Origin: Veillonellaceae bacterium
GTDB taxonomy: Bacteria > Bacillota_C > Negativicutes > UBA1444
NCBI GenBank assembly: GCA_012798135.1
Contig: JAAZNU010000037.1
Location: forward strand, 1-64,000
Length of the DNA: 64,000 nt
Direction: 5' to 3'
Below, piece after piece: positions 25,814-34,943 of this stretch. The notes under the pieces were generated by a model that had not been told where the DNA came from, made no database searches, and saw only the letters and a program-made list of their open reading frames with translations. How positions within the stretch are numbered: position 1 is the stretch's first letter; each line of letters opens with the position of its first letter. The position numbers and the translations under genes were made by a program.

Positions 25814-26410
25814 TTAATTTGATCCGGAAAAATTGCCGTATTTTGTTTCGCCGGTGCTACACACGCCATGCTGCAGGGTGACGTTTTTTGCGGTTAGAAA
25901 TAATATCTGCAGATCCAGCCAAAAAGAGCGATGATCCACATACCAAACATCCAGCTTGAACTTTTCCGTCCAGGAAATGCTGGAACGTCCATTGACCTGG
26001 GCCCAGCCGGTAATGCCAGGCTTCACGTGATGCCGCCGGACTTGTTCCAAATTGTAAAGCGGCAGATACTCCATCGCCAGCGGACGCGGCCCCACCAAGC
26101 TCATATCGCCCTTTATGACGTTTACCAGTTGCGGCAGTTCATCCAGGCTTGATCGCCGCAACGCTTCCCCCAGCGTGGTTACCCGCTGTTTGTCCGGCAG
26201 TGGCCGTCCTTCGGCGTCCCGATCGTTCGTCATGGTCCGAAATTTATACATGCAAAACGGTTTGCCGTGCAATCCGGGGCGTAATGCCCGGAAAATAACC
26301 GGCGAACCCAGCCGCCAGCGCACGAGGAACGCTACGACAACAATTACGGGCAACAGGCTTGTCAACAATATCGAGGAAACCACAAAGTCAAATATGCGCT
26401 TAACGCTCAT
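25814..26410 (-). CDS. Initiating sugar-phosphate transferase (PglC/WcaJ small type)
   Basis: 198 aa monotopic phosphoglycosyl transferase with one N-terminal hydrophobic hairpin (FDFVVSSILLTSLLPVIVVVAFL). Catalytic-domain signatures are FCMYKFRTM, RRSSLDELPQLVNVIKGDMSLVGPRP and KPGITGWAQVNGR. It moves a sugar phosphate to undecaprenyl phosphate and so starts the repeat unit. The size and the downstream amino-sugar enzymes fit a PglC-like enzyme using a bacillosamine-type sugar. The ATG at 26410 has GGGGAG about 11 bases before it. Open frame further upstream overlaps the previous glycosyltransferase and is not used. Confidence 0.93.
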   Translation of the reverse strand: MSVKRIFDFVVSSILLTSLLPVIVVVAFLVRWRLGSPVIFRALRPGLHGKPFCMYKFRTMTNDRDAEGRPLPDKQRVTTLGEALRRSSLDELPQLVNVIKGDMSLVGPRPLAMEYLPLYNLEQVRRHHVKPGITGWAQVNGRSSISWTEKFKLDVWYVDHRSFWLDLQILFLTAKNVTLQHGVCSTGETKYGNFSGSN

Positions 26411-26429
26411 AATGTCTTTCACTCCCCGC

Positions 26430-27638
26430 TCAGGCTTTTGAGGATCGGGAGACCGGCCTCCATTGGCGTGCCGGACATTGCGCGCGAAATCTGTCCAGGT
26501 CCATCGGCCGCAAAATCGTATGATTGACTTTGTGGACATCGTAGCGCGCTTCCGCGATTTCCCGGCCCTTACGCCCCATCGTCGCAATAATGTTCTGATC
26601 CCGGCAAAAATTTTCCATTGCCGCAGCCAAGGCCTCACTGTCGCGAACCGGGACCAAAAATCCGTTAACGCCGTCGACAACCGTTTCCCGGCACCCCGGA
26701 GCGTCGGTGGTGACAACCGGCCGTCCCATGGCCATGGCTTCCAGAACGGAGCGCGGCGTCCCTTCGCGATACGACGGCAACACATAAACGCTGGCATTTT
26801 CCAGATACGGCCGGACATCAGCCGTGGCGCCCAAATACTCGATCACCCCTTCCGTCTGCCAGGCTGCGACATCGCTGCGCCGGATGGCGCTGGGGTTGTT
26901 GTCGAAGGGGCCCACAATCTGGAACCGGGCAGCCGGATATTTTGCTTTCACCAACCGGGCCGCACTCACAAATTCGCCAATGCCTTTGTCCCATAGCAAG
27001 CGGGCAATGATCAGAAAGACAAGTTCCCTGGTTTGCGGCGGCTTGCACGAAAAATGTTCAATATTCACTCCGGACCCATGAATCAACACCGTCTTGCTAT
27101 AATCCGCCAGAATTTGCAGTTTTCGGAACAATTCCCGGTCGTCCGGATTCATGAAATAGATTTTCCGATTGAACGTCAAGGCGATTTTGTATAGAACAAT
27201 TACGATTCTCGCCAACAAGCGCTGACGCCTTGATTCGCCAGTAAACACATATCCGAGCCCGGTGATCATGGAATAAATGTCCGCCACCCCTGCGAGACGG
27301 GCGGCGATTGATCCGTATATCACCGGCTTCATCGTATAGGCCAACACGACATCCGGCTTGAGTTCGGTCATCTTTCGACTCAGCCAAAAAATTGTGTGCA
27401 GGTCTTTCACCGGATTGATACCGGTCCGGTTTAACGGAATCGGCAGATAGGGCACGCCAATGGTTTGCAGTTTCGTCGATACCGCTCTGGTCATCAGGTT
27501 CGCCGCTTCGCCCTCCAAATCAGTCGCCGGCGCCATGGCGAACACCTCATTGCCATCCTCCACCATTTGTTGAATCATGTCGCCGCGAAACTGAACCAAT
27601 GAATGAACGTTTCCGCCAATCACAATGATTCTGGCCAT
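26430..27638 (-). CDS. Family 4 glycosyltransferase (PglA-like)
   Basis: 402 aa GT-B enzyme: IIVIGGNVHSLVQFRGDMI at the start, ARLLWDKGIGEFVSAARLVK in the donor half and the SYREGTPRSVLEAMAMGRP motif. PglA-type transferases add an N-acetylhexosamine to lipid-linked bacillosamine and often sit next to pglC, as here. The last ~20 residues (after RYDVHKVNHTIL) run into the leader of the sugar transferase gene and are less conserved in appearance. Confidence 0.92.
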   Translation of the reverse strand: MARIIVIGGNVHSLVQFRGDMIQQMVEDGNEVFAMAPATDLEGEAANLMTRAVSTKLQTIGVPYLPIPLNRTGINPVKDLHTIFWLSRKMTELKPDVVLAYTMKPVIYGSIAARLAGVADIYSMITGLGYVFTGESRRQRLLARIVIVLYKIALTFNRKIYFMNPDDRELFRKLQILADYSKTVLIHGSGVNIEHFSCKPPQTRELVFLIIARLLWDKGIGEFVSAARLVKAKYPAARFQIVGPFDNNPSAIRRSDVAAWQTEGVIEYLGATADVRPYLENASVYVLPSYREGTPRSVLEAMAMGRPVVTTDAPGCRETVVDGVNGFLVPVRDSEALAAAMENFCRDQNIIATMGRKGREIAEARYDVHKVNHTILRPMDLDRFRAQCPARQWRPVSRSSKA

Positions 27639-27657
27639 GATAAAGCCCCCGTTCCGC

Positions 27658-28710
27658 TCATCTGTTAAAATCCGCGCCGTGTTTCAAATACCAGCCGACG
27701 GTTTCCGCCAGGCCGGTCTGAACCGAATGACCGGGCCGATAACCCAGCAAACGGACGACCTTGCCAATATCGGCATGCGAATGTCTGACATCCCCGGGTA
27801 GAAAGCCTCGGAATTCCGGATCAAAGCAACTGCGATCCGGGGCAATTTGTTGAACCAGCCTGCGGATCATGGCGTGCAATTCCTGTAACGTCGTTCGTTC
27901 GCCGCAGGCCACATTGTAAACCTGTCCACAGGCGGCCGGATCGCTGGTACAACCGGCCAGGAGGTTGACCTGAACCACATTGTCGATGTAGCAGAAATCG
28001 CGGCTGGTTTCTCCGTCCCCGTTGATATAGGTCGGCTCTCCGCGGATCATGCTGTTGAACCATTTTGGAATGACGGCGGCGTAAGCGCCGTTGGGATTTT
28101 GCCGCTGTCCGAAAACATTAAAATAGCGCAGGCCGATACAGGAAAGGTCGTACAAACGTCCAAATACGCCGGCGTATAATTCGTTCAGCACTTTTGTGAC
28201 CGCATAGGGAGAAAGCGGATTGCCGACGTGTTCCTCTATTTTGGGAAGATCCGGACAATCCCCGTATACCGAGCTGGATGACGCATACACGAATCGGCTG
28301 ACGTGGGTGTCCCGGGCAGCAATCAACATATTCAGGAAACCGTCGATGTTATTTTGGTTCGTCGTCGCCGGATCGGCCACTGACCGGGACACCGATCCCA
28401 GCGCCGCTTGCTGCAGGACGATGTCGACATCCCGACAGGCTGCTACGCAAAACGTTTCATCCCGAATATCCCCCGCCATCATCTGAAATCGGCCGGCCTG
28501 TCCCGTTGTCACTTTGGCCAGCGCGTCATCAATATTCTCCTGAAATCCGGTGGAGAAATTATCCAGCCCAACGACTTTTTGATCCAGCGACAACAATTTC
28601 TGCAACAGATTTGAGCCAATGAACCCCGCCACGCCGGTGACCAACCACTTGCGTGGATTATGGATCAAGTGTTCCTGCAATGCTGCATAAGAGTTGCTTA
28701 CAGGCTCCAA
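27658..28710 (-). CDS. TviC/WbpP-type UDP-N-acetylhexosamine(uronate) C4-epimerase
   Basis: 350 aa extended SDR. NAD motif GVAGFIGS, catalytic Ser block ASSSSVYGDCPDLPKIE, YAVTK catalytic Tyr/Lys and the substrate block NVFGQRQNPNGAYAAVIPKW. SSVYGD-x-P-x-LPK-x-E is characteristic of WbpP/TviC. It interconverts UDP-GlcNAc/GalNAc or their uronic acids. Its start overlaps the dehydrogenase gene by 13 bases. The pair matches the Vi-antigen (tviB-tviC) route to UDP-GalNAcA. Confidence 0.92.
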   Translation of the reverse strand: MEPVSNSYAALQEHLIHNPRKWLVTGVAGFIGSNLLQKLLSLDQKVVGLDNFSTGFQENIDDALAKVTTGQAGRFQMMAGDIRDETFCVAACRDVDIVLQQAALGSVSRSVADPATTNQNNIDGFLNMLIAARDTHVSRFVYASSSSVYGDCPDLPKIEEHVGNPLSPYAVTKVLNELYAGVFGRLYDLSCIGLRYFNVFGQRQNPNGAYAAVIPKWFNSMIRGEPTYINGDGETSRDFCYIDNVVQVNLLAGCTSDPAACGQVYNVACGERTTLQELHAMIRRLVQQIAPDRSCFDPEFRGFLPGDVRHSHADIGKVVRLLGYRPGHSVQTGLAETVGWYLKHGADFNR

Positions 28711-29981
28711 TACCTCACCCCCACCGGAATGTTTTCCGGGATGAAGATCGATTTAACGTCCATTACTACCCCTTTTTGGTTTTTCAGGCGAGCGATAAAC
28801 TCCGCCAGGCCAGCTTCCGCATAGACCTGGTGCGCTACCGCCACAATAATGGCATCCAGTTGCTGCATCACCGACCAGTCGCGCAACAGGATCCCGTATT
28901 CGGACATAGCCGCTCTTTTATCCGCCAACGGGTCATGGACCAGCGCCTCCACGCCGTAACTGCGCAGCTCGTCAACGATATCCGGGACCCGGCTGTTGCG
29001 AATATCCGGAACATTTTCCTTGAAAGTCAGGCCGAATATCCCCACCTTGGCATCCGACACCACAACCCGCTCTTTGGCAATCTTCTTCACCGTCTGCTCG
29101 GCCACATATTTTCCCATCCCGTCGTTGATCCGCCGGCCGGCCAGGATGACCTGGGGACTGTAACCGATCTCTTCCGCCTTGTAAGTCAGATAATAAGGGT
29201 CCACGCCAATGCAATGGCCGCCGACAAGCCCCGGCGAAAACGGCAGGAAGTTCCACTTGGTATTGGCGGCGGCCAGAACTTCCCGCGTAGATATCCGCAG
29301 CTTTTCAAAAATAATGGCCAATTCGTTCATCAGGGCGATATTCAGGTCACGTTGCGTGTTTTCGATCACTTTGGCAGCTTCCGCGACTTTAATGCTGGGA
29401 GCCCGGTATATGCCGGCATTGACAATCGCGCCGTACAATTGTGCGATCACCTCCGTCGTCTGGGCGTCCTCGCCGGATACGACCTTGATAATAGTTTCCA
29501 GTCGATGTGCTTTATCGCCGGGGCTGATCCGTTCCGGAGAATAGCCCAGCTTGAAATCGATCCCTTGTTTTAGTCCGGATACCTTGGCTAAAACCGGTCC
29601 GCAGATTTCTTCCGTAACCCCGGGATAAACCGTCGATTCATACACCACGATCGCCCCCGGCCGCATAACGCTGCCAACAATCTCCGACGCTTTTACCAAA
29701 GCTTGCAAATCCGGGCAATTCGCTTCGTCGATTGGCGTGGGAACTGCCACTACAAAGAAATCAACCGCTTCCAGTTCCCGGATGTCATGGGTGAATTTTA
29801 GACTGCTCGCCCGCAATTCGGGAATTTCCACTTCGCCGGTGTTATCTTCCCCTTGCGTCAACGCACTGATTTTAGCCGGATTGATGTCGAAACCAACTAC
29901 CCCGGCGAACTTACGGGCAAACGCGATCGCAACCGGGAGACCGACATACCCTAACCCAATGACGCCAATTTTTCGTTCCAT
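28698..29981 (-). CDS. TviB/WbpO-type UDP-N-acetylhexosamine 6-dehydrogenase
   Basis: 427 aa UDP-sugar dehydrogenase. NAD motif GVIGLGYVGLPVA, catalytic Cys257 in GGHCIGVDPYYLT, and the TFKENVPDIRNSRV C-terminal block. It oxidises the C6 hydroxyl to a carboxylate with two NAD+. With the adjoining C4-epimerase it should make UDP-GalNAcA, giving the polymer negative charge. UDP-ManNAc dehydrogenase is less likely because no 2-epimerase is nearby. Confidence 0.94.
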   Translation of the reverse strand: MERKIGVIGLGYVGLPVAIAFARKFAGVVGFDINPAKISALTQGEDNTGEVEIPELRASSLKFTHDIRELEAVDFFVVAVPTPIDEANCPDLQALVKASEIVGSVMRPGAIVVYESTVYPGVTEEICGPVLAKVSGLKQGIDFKLGYSPERISPGDKAHRLETIIKVVSGEDAQTTEVIAQLYGAIVNAGIYRAPSIKVAEAAKVIENTQRDLNIALMNELAIIFEKLRISTREVLAAANTKWNFLPFSPGLVGGHCIGVDPYYLTYKAEEIGYSPQVILAGRRINDGMGKYVAEQTVKKIAKERVVVSDAKVGIFGLTFKENVPDIRNSRVPDIVDELRSYGVEALVHDPLADKRAAMSEYGILLRDWSVMQQLDAIIVAVAHQVYAEAGLAEFIARLKNQKGVVMDVKSIFIPENIPVGVRYWSL

Positions 29982-30014
29982 GCTAACACCTCCGGTTTTC
30001 GGTCGAACGGTCGA

Positions 30015-31382
30015 TTATTTCTGCGGATAGCGCACAAACGCCTGAGCGTCGTTTTGTAAAATTAGTTTGGCCAGATTTCCTTTCAAAACCGGATTCACAA
30101 TCGTCAATTTGCATATTTCATACCCGGGAAGATCCCAGATGGAAAACGCGGCAATAGTTTGGGGCTGATCACGGGTATCGGCAATCACCGGGTTATCCAC
30201 TTCGACGTTGCCAATGCCGCCATTTTCACTGGGCTGGGTATTTTTCAGCCGATATATGTCGATCGCCGCTCCCCGACTGTTCTGATTGGCATCGATGATC
30301 ACCGCGCTCTTGATCTGAATCTGGAAGGAACGGTGGTCGTGGGATTGAATGACAACGGCATTGCGTTTGGCGTTGCGCCAAAGAGGACTATCGATGCTCA
30401 CCCGGCCGGGGATGATCCCTTTACTGGAGATCTGCATGCCTCGGTCGCTGTTTTCGTCCCGATGGTTAATGATCATAATGCTGATAGGGTTTTGAGCGCC
30501 GGAAATCGCCCCAGGGCTGATCAGAACACCCGCGCCCTGATTGCCGGCCGTATATAAATCCTGAATCCGGATATTCTCCAGAACATTTCGCGCCTGATTG
30601 GGTTCGATGTCGATGCCGGCCGCCGGCGCGGTACCTTGGGTGTTCGTGATTCTACCGCCGACGATTTCGACATTGCGGCCGCTGATCAGGGAGATTCCCT
30701 GTCGCCGGTTCGCGTCGGCCTGCAGGTCGATAATCCGAATGTTTTCGCTAGGCTTGCCGCCGGTTGTTTCCCCGATATAAATCCCGTCCCCCCAAAATTC
30801 GTTGCAGGTTGTTCCCCTGATCTCGATATCTTTGGCGCCGATAATCCGGATCCCCATGCCCCATTCGCCGCCAAATCCGAAATGTTTGTACCGCTCGCCA
30901 ACAAGAACTCCTCCGGTTATTTGTACGTTTTCTACCGAAGTTACCGCGAGGATCGCATAGTGCGGCGCGGCATTGGGAATTGCACGAAGGACTGCCTCCG
31001 GCGACATGCGAAGAGTTGTACCGCTTTTTAGGTTCAGGGAGCGAACCGCATCGATTTGATAATCCCCCGGCGGAATATAGACGATTTCGCCTTTGCCGGC
31101 ATCGTTGATCGCCTTCTGGATCGCCGTCGTATCGTTACTTTTCCCGTCGCCGCTGGCGCCATAATTCTTCACATTGATCCAGTTTGGGTCGGGAATAACG
31201 GCATCGGTCCTGGCCGCAACGGTTGGCGGAATGATCGGCGGTACTTTTTTGTCGCCAATATTCGAAGGGCTTTTCCCAAAACCGTTGACGCCCCGGAGCC
31301 AGATCCCGCTGATGACGAAAATGATTACGACGATCAGCGCATACAGGCTATTTTTCGATGCCGGTTTTTGCCGCAGATTCAC
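30015..31382 (-). CDS. Membrane-anchored beta-helix protein (pectate lyase 3 superfamily)
   Basis: About 455 aa. A single N-terminal hydrophobic segment (LYALIVVIIFVISGIWL) has no clear cleavage site, so it is probably anchored in the inner membrane facing the periplasm. After a Pro-rich linker comes a beta-helix beginning INVKNYGASGDGKSNDTTAI. It is a paralogue of 12705-14015, aligned along its length (WGDGIYIGE against WGDGFYIGN). A polymer-modifying (lyase, epimerase or hydrolase) role is likely. The GTG at 31382 has AGGAGG eight bases before it. Confidence 0.86.
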   Translation of the reverse strand: MNLRQKPASKNSLYALIVVIIFVISGIWLRGVNGFGKSPSNIGDKKVPPIIPPTVAARTDAVIPDPNWINVKNYGASGDGKSNDTTAIQKAINDAGKGEIVYIPPGDYQIDAVRSLNLKSGTTLRMSPEAVLRAIPNAAPHYAILAVTSVENVQITGGVLVGERYKHFGFGGEWGMGIRIIGAKDIEIRGTTCNEFWGDGIYIGETTGGKPSENIRIIDLQADANRRQGISLISGRNVEIVGGRITNTQGTAPAAGIDIEPNQARNVLENIRIQDLYTAGNQGAGVLISPGAISGAQNPISIMIINHRDENSDRGMQISSKGIIPGRVSIDSPLWRNAKRNAVVIQSHDHRSFQIQIKSAVIIDANQNSRGAAIDIYRLKNTQPSENGGIGNVEVDNPVIADTRDQPQTIAAFSIWDLPGYEICKLTIVNPVLKGNLAKLILQNDAQAFVRYPQK

Positions 31383-31420
31383 GGTCTGCTCCTCCTGGAT
31401 GCGTTTTTTCTGCTGGAATA

Positions 31421-32647
31421 TCAGTGTTCGATGGATGCCGTTCCCGTACATCGAGTATCAGCTGCCGCGTCCCCCCGTTGGCAGTACGCGAGAAACTTCC
31501 GCCAAAACATTCGGCGAATATTCCCCAAGGCTTCGCTGTCAAAAGCTGCGGCCGCCTGATAGTTTCGGATTGCCTGACGAGTCCGCCATTCTTTGTCCGG
31601 AAGCGCGGTTGTCAACAAATCAGCCAAACCCTGAACATCGGACGACTTATGGATGCAAGACGGGTCCAGCAATTCAGGAATCCCGCCGGCATTCGAGCCA
31701 AGGGCCGGACAGGCGCGGCTCATCGCTTCAATCAATGCCCGGGGCAATCCTTCGACCCGGCTGGGCTGGATGTAAAGGTCAATTTCGTCCAACCAACAAT
31801 TTACGGCTTCCCCATTGGCCAAGGTCCCGCAAAATATCGTTTGGGAGCCGATTTCGCACTCCTGGGCCAGATGTCGCCACCGTGCGGGATCGCCGGCGCC
31901 CAATACTTGAAATTCAAACGCCGGCAGCCGCTGCTTCGCAATTGCCAAGGCCCGCAACGCTATATCCACCCCTTTGTGGGAATGGACCAAAGAACCGATC
32001 AGGCCAATTCGTAGAGGCGACACGGTTCGTTCTATCCTGTCCAGCCGTTTCGCCAGGACGGCTTCGTCGCGTTTCGCCAACTGCACATCTGAACAGCCTA
32101 CGGAATAACCCGGACAGGGATACCGCTTTTGCAGAAATTTTTGCGTGACATAAATGGCGAACGGAGCCCTGCCAATCATGCGACGGTTCATATAGGCGGC
32201 AATCGGCGCATAGATTTTTCCCTGCCAACTGCCATAATTCCAGAGCGAATCGAATGCGCAGCCCACGACTTCCACTGCCCAGGGTTTTTGCAGAGATTCG
32301 GCAATGCCGGCCGCCAACTGGCCGACAGCACTGGTGCGGATAATCACGGCATCGCAATCTGCCATGGCGGCCCGGATTTTATTCGCCGCCTCCCGGCGCC
32401 GAAAAATCATGGCCTGAATGCCGCCGAGCGATGGAACTTCGAGGAAACTTACCCCCGGGCCGCTCGACCGATCCAACATCTGCACACTTTCCCCAGCCCG
32501 CAAGCTCCGTAAGCGTCCCACGACCAGCAGTTCGTCGAACACTTCCAGATACCGCCGCCAAAGCCGGTACGGAAATTGTCCGGACGAGAAGTAACAACCA
32601 TTTTCGTCACGGACAAACTTGTGTTCGTGAACAAACATCGCTTTCAT
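31421..32647 (-). CDS. Family 4 glycosyltransferase
   Basis: 408 aa GT-B enzyme with IGLIGSLVHSHKGVDIALRAL in the donor half and QPSRVEGLPRALIEAMSRACP carrying the E-x7-E motif. The N-terminal half begins FVHEHKFVRDENGCYFSSG. It contributes one linkage of the repeat unit. It shares four bases with the polymerase gene before it (ATGA) and precedes the beta-helix gene by 38 bases. Confidence 0.91.
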   Translation of the reverse strand: MKAMFVHEHKFVRDENGCYFSSGQFPYRLWRRYLEVFDELLVVGRLRSLRAGESVQMLDRSSGPGVSFLEVPSLGGIQAMIFRRREAANKIRAAMADCDAVIIRTSAVGQLAAGIAESLQKPWAVEVVGCAFDSLWNYGSWQGKIYAPIAAYMNRRMIGRAPFAIYVTQKFLQKRYPCPGYSVGCSDVQLAKRDEAVLAKRLDRIERTVSPLRIGLIGSLVHSHKGVDIALRALAIAKQRLPAFEFQVLGAGDPARWRHLAQECEIGSQTIFCGTLANGEAVNCWLDEIDLYIQPSRVEGLPRALIEAMSRACPALGSNAGGIPELLDPSCIHKSSDVQGLADLLTTALPDKEWRTRQAIRNYQAAAAFDSEALGNIRRMFWRKFLAYCQRGDAAADTRCTGTASIEH

Positions 32648-33918
32648 CCGCTTTGCGTCCCCTGCTGCAGCTGGCCGGGCCGCAGATATTGGCCCTGATT
32701 GAACAGAACGCCGGCCATCAACAGAAAGGAAATGTTAATGCCATTCCCCAAGGTTCCGAACACATTCTCAGTCAGGCCCATCACCAAATAGTTGATGACA
32801 ACCAACAACGGTCCGATGGAATAGCCGTCCTGTTTGATCCGCCAGCTCATTCGCCGCACCGCCAGCAGCAGTGTGGTCAAATGCAGCGCCAGCATAAACG
32901 CCGCCGCGATGGGTCCCTTAGTCGCCAAAATCATAATGTAAGTATTGTGAGCCGGCTGCTCGCCCAGTATATTGCTACCCAGCCCCATCAATTTGGCATG
33001 GGACAACACCAACTGCCAGATGTACAAACGGCCGCCGGTCGCATCGCCCTGGGCCATTTTGTTGAGAAATTTATTGGTCACATATTCGACAAACCCGGTC
33101 GCGGAAGTGTTCAGGGCAACGCTTCCCAACACATATAACAGAATGCCGAACACCGTGGCCAGCGATAGTGCGATCATGGTACGGTGGCGTGACATATCCG
33201 CGAACAAGGAACCGAAAAAGATCAGGCACATCATACCGAAGGTCACTAGGCTCGTTCGGGAACCGCTTAAAAAAATCAGCACCATTGATCCGGCCAATAT
33301 GCCCATCAGGAGGGTTTGCCACATCAGGGTCGGCAGCGAAAATCGGTGGTCATCCAGTGATCCCCGCAACAGCGCGAAAATTGCCGCCGCCATCGTCGAC
33401 ACGATCATCCCGAACATGTTAGCGTTCAAAAACACGCCCGAATAGGGGCTAAATATCGGAACTTTCACCACGGATACGATGATGTAAGGAGCAAAAGCCA
33501 AAATGATGGCGATCAGTACAATTTTATCGGCAAACCGGCTGGCACTCCGGGGAAACAGGGTAAACAGAATGAGCGGAACTCCAATGGATTGCCAGATTTC
33601 CGGCAGCAGAGAGTCCCTGTGAATCAGGGCGGAAATCAGGGATGTCAGGGCAAATCCGCTCCAGAAGAGCAAGGCCAGCATACGCCACGCTGAAAAGTTG
33701 CCGATTCGGAAACCCGACAGCAAGAACATCAGCGCCACAATCGCCGCCGCGGCTGGCAGGCGGAAAAACGGCGGCGACGAAGGCGGAAACAACGCCGACG
33801 AGGAGAGCACCCCCATCAGTCCAGCGGCCAGGGCGGTCAGAAAAAGTTTGTGAAAACCAAATCCTGACTGGGCGTTCACTTGCGGATAATCACTGTAGGT
33901 GGTATCCATTGTTCTCAT
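32644..33918 (-). CDS. O-antigen polymerase/ligase-like membrane protein (Wzy/WaaL fold)
   Basis: 424 aa with about 11-12 hydrophobic segments. The Wzy_C region has FLSGSRTSLVTF, GRLYIWQLVL and the HNTYIMILATKGP loop. It should polymerise lipid-linked repeat units in the periplasm, matching the flippase and Wzz in this locus (Wzx/Wzy-dependent assembly). GGGGGAG lies before the ATG, which overlaps no gene but directly follows the GT2 stop. Confidence 0.87.
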   Translation of the reverse strand: MRTMDTTYSDYPQVNAQSGFGFHKLFLTALAAGLMGVLSSSALFPPSSPPFFRLPAAAAIVALMFLLSGFRIGNFSAWRMLALLFWSGFALTSLISALIHRDSLLPEIWQSIGVPLILFTLFPRSASRFADKIVLIAIILAFAPYIIVSVVKVPIFSPYSGVFLNANMFGMIVSTMAAAIFALLRGSLDDHRFSLPTLMWQTLLMGILAGSMVLIFLSGSRTSLVTFGMMCLIFFGSLFADMSRHRTMIALSLATVFGILLYVLGSVALNTSATGFVEYVTNKFLNKMAQGDATGGRLYIWQLVLSHAKLMGLGSNILGEQPAHNTYIMILATKGPIAAAFMLALHLTTLLLAVRRMSWRIKQDGYSIGPLLVVINYLVMGLTENVFGTLGNGINISFLLMAGVLFNQGQYLRPGQLQQGTQSG

Positions 33919-33919
33919 A

Positions 33920-34924
33920 TCAGGCTCCCCCTCCTGTCGTCTTTGAACGCAAACCGCGCTTTGCCGTCAAAGTGAGCAGTTGCTGCTTGAGTGAACGGAT
34001 TTCGTTCAGTACCCGCGGGCCAGCCAGTCCGGCCAGGGCAATCGCCCAGCCGGCAATATCGCCGGGGTACGACAGCAGATAACTGGCGGCCAGATGACTT
34101 CCCTGCCACCGTTGGCCGGCATACAGGCAAGCCAGCAGTTGCAATTTCCGGTAAAGGCGGTAACGTTTCGGACCATGGATCGCGAGCATTTTGCCGTGCT
34201 GTTCCAGAAGCCGGTTGATCGCTGCCAGATGGTCCGGCGCATCGCCGGCGATTTTGGCGGCAGCGTTTTTTTTCCCGCCTCCGGAAATCCGGTTGGGGCT
34301 GTCGAGATGAACAAAACCGGTAACCTCCGGAACCAGGTGGATTTTGTATCTTTGCGAGAAATCCAGAAGATAGGGGCTCTCATAAGCCCGGCTATCCGGA
34401 AATTTCACGGAATCGAACGTAAAACGTCGCGTACACTGCATCCAATCCGTCAGAGCCAGGGTTTCGCAAAACGCCATGAATCCCGTATAATCCAACAAAC
34501 ATTCCGGTGGCATCGGTTCCGGCGATATTCGTCCATCCTCCCGTTCCAGCAGGAATCCCAGCTGGCCGATTTCCGCCGGGCATACCCGGGCATATCGCCA
34601 CATTGTCTGCAACGCGCCGGGTAGCAAAATGTCGTCGCTGTCCAAAAACACCACCCAATCGCCCCGGCTATTGGCACTGCCGGTATTCCGGGCCGGACAC
34701 ACATTGCGGTTAACCGGATGCCGGATCAGGCGCAACCGGGGGTCGGTAACCGCGCTTACCACTGCCGCCGTGCCATCGGTGGACGCATCATCCACGACCA
34801 GCACTTCGAAATCTTGAAAGGATTGAGTCAGGCAGCTGTCAATCGCCCGCACGATTTCCTTTTCCCGATTGAACGCCGGAATCACGATGCTAAAATATGG
34901 ATCGGGCAGATTATGTTGCGCCAT
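33920..34924 (-). CDS. Family 2 glycosyltransferase
   Basis: 334 aa GT-A enzyme: FSIVIPAFNREKEIVRAIDS at the start, VLVVDDASTDGT, and the metal-binding DXD as FLDSDD. It adds one sugar at the cytoplasmic face. The start is ATG 34924, with AAAGGGAG seven bases before it. A hydrophobic stretch near the C-terminus (GDIAGWAIALAGLAG) may touch the membrane. Confidence 0.91.
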   Translation of the reverse strand: MAQHNLPDPYFSIVIPAFNREKEIVRAIDSCLTQSFQDFEVLVVDDASTDGTAAVVSAVTDPRLRLIRHPVNRNVCPARNTGSANSRGDWVVFLDSDDILLPGALQTMWRYARVCPAEIGQLGFLLEREDGRISPEPMPPECLLDYTGFMAFCETLALTDWMQCTRRFTFDSVKFPDSRAYESPYLLDFSQRYKIHLVPEVTGFVHLDSPNRISGGGKKNAAAKIAGDAPDHLAAINRLLEQHGKMLAIHGPKRYRLYRKLQLLACLYAGQRWQGSHLAASYLLSYPGDIAGWAIALAGLAGPRVLNEIRSLKQQLLTLTAKRGLRSKTTGGGA

Positions 34925-34943
34925 TGGACGACTCCCTTTCGCA

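Noticed and set aside
26411..26818. N-terminal extension of the sugar transferase frame
   Set aside because: The extension overlaps the coding region of the PglA-like glycosyltransferase and is Trp/Arg-rich without homology signs. ATG 26410 fits the family start.
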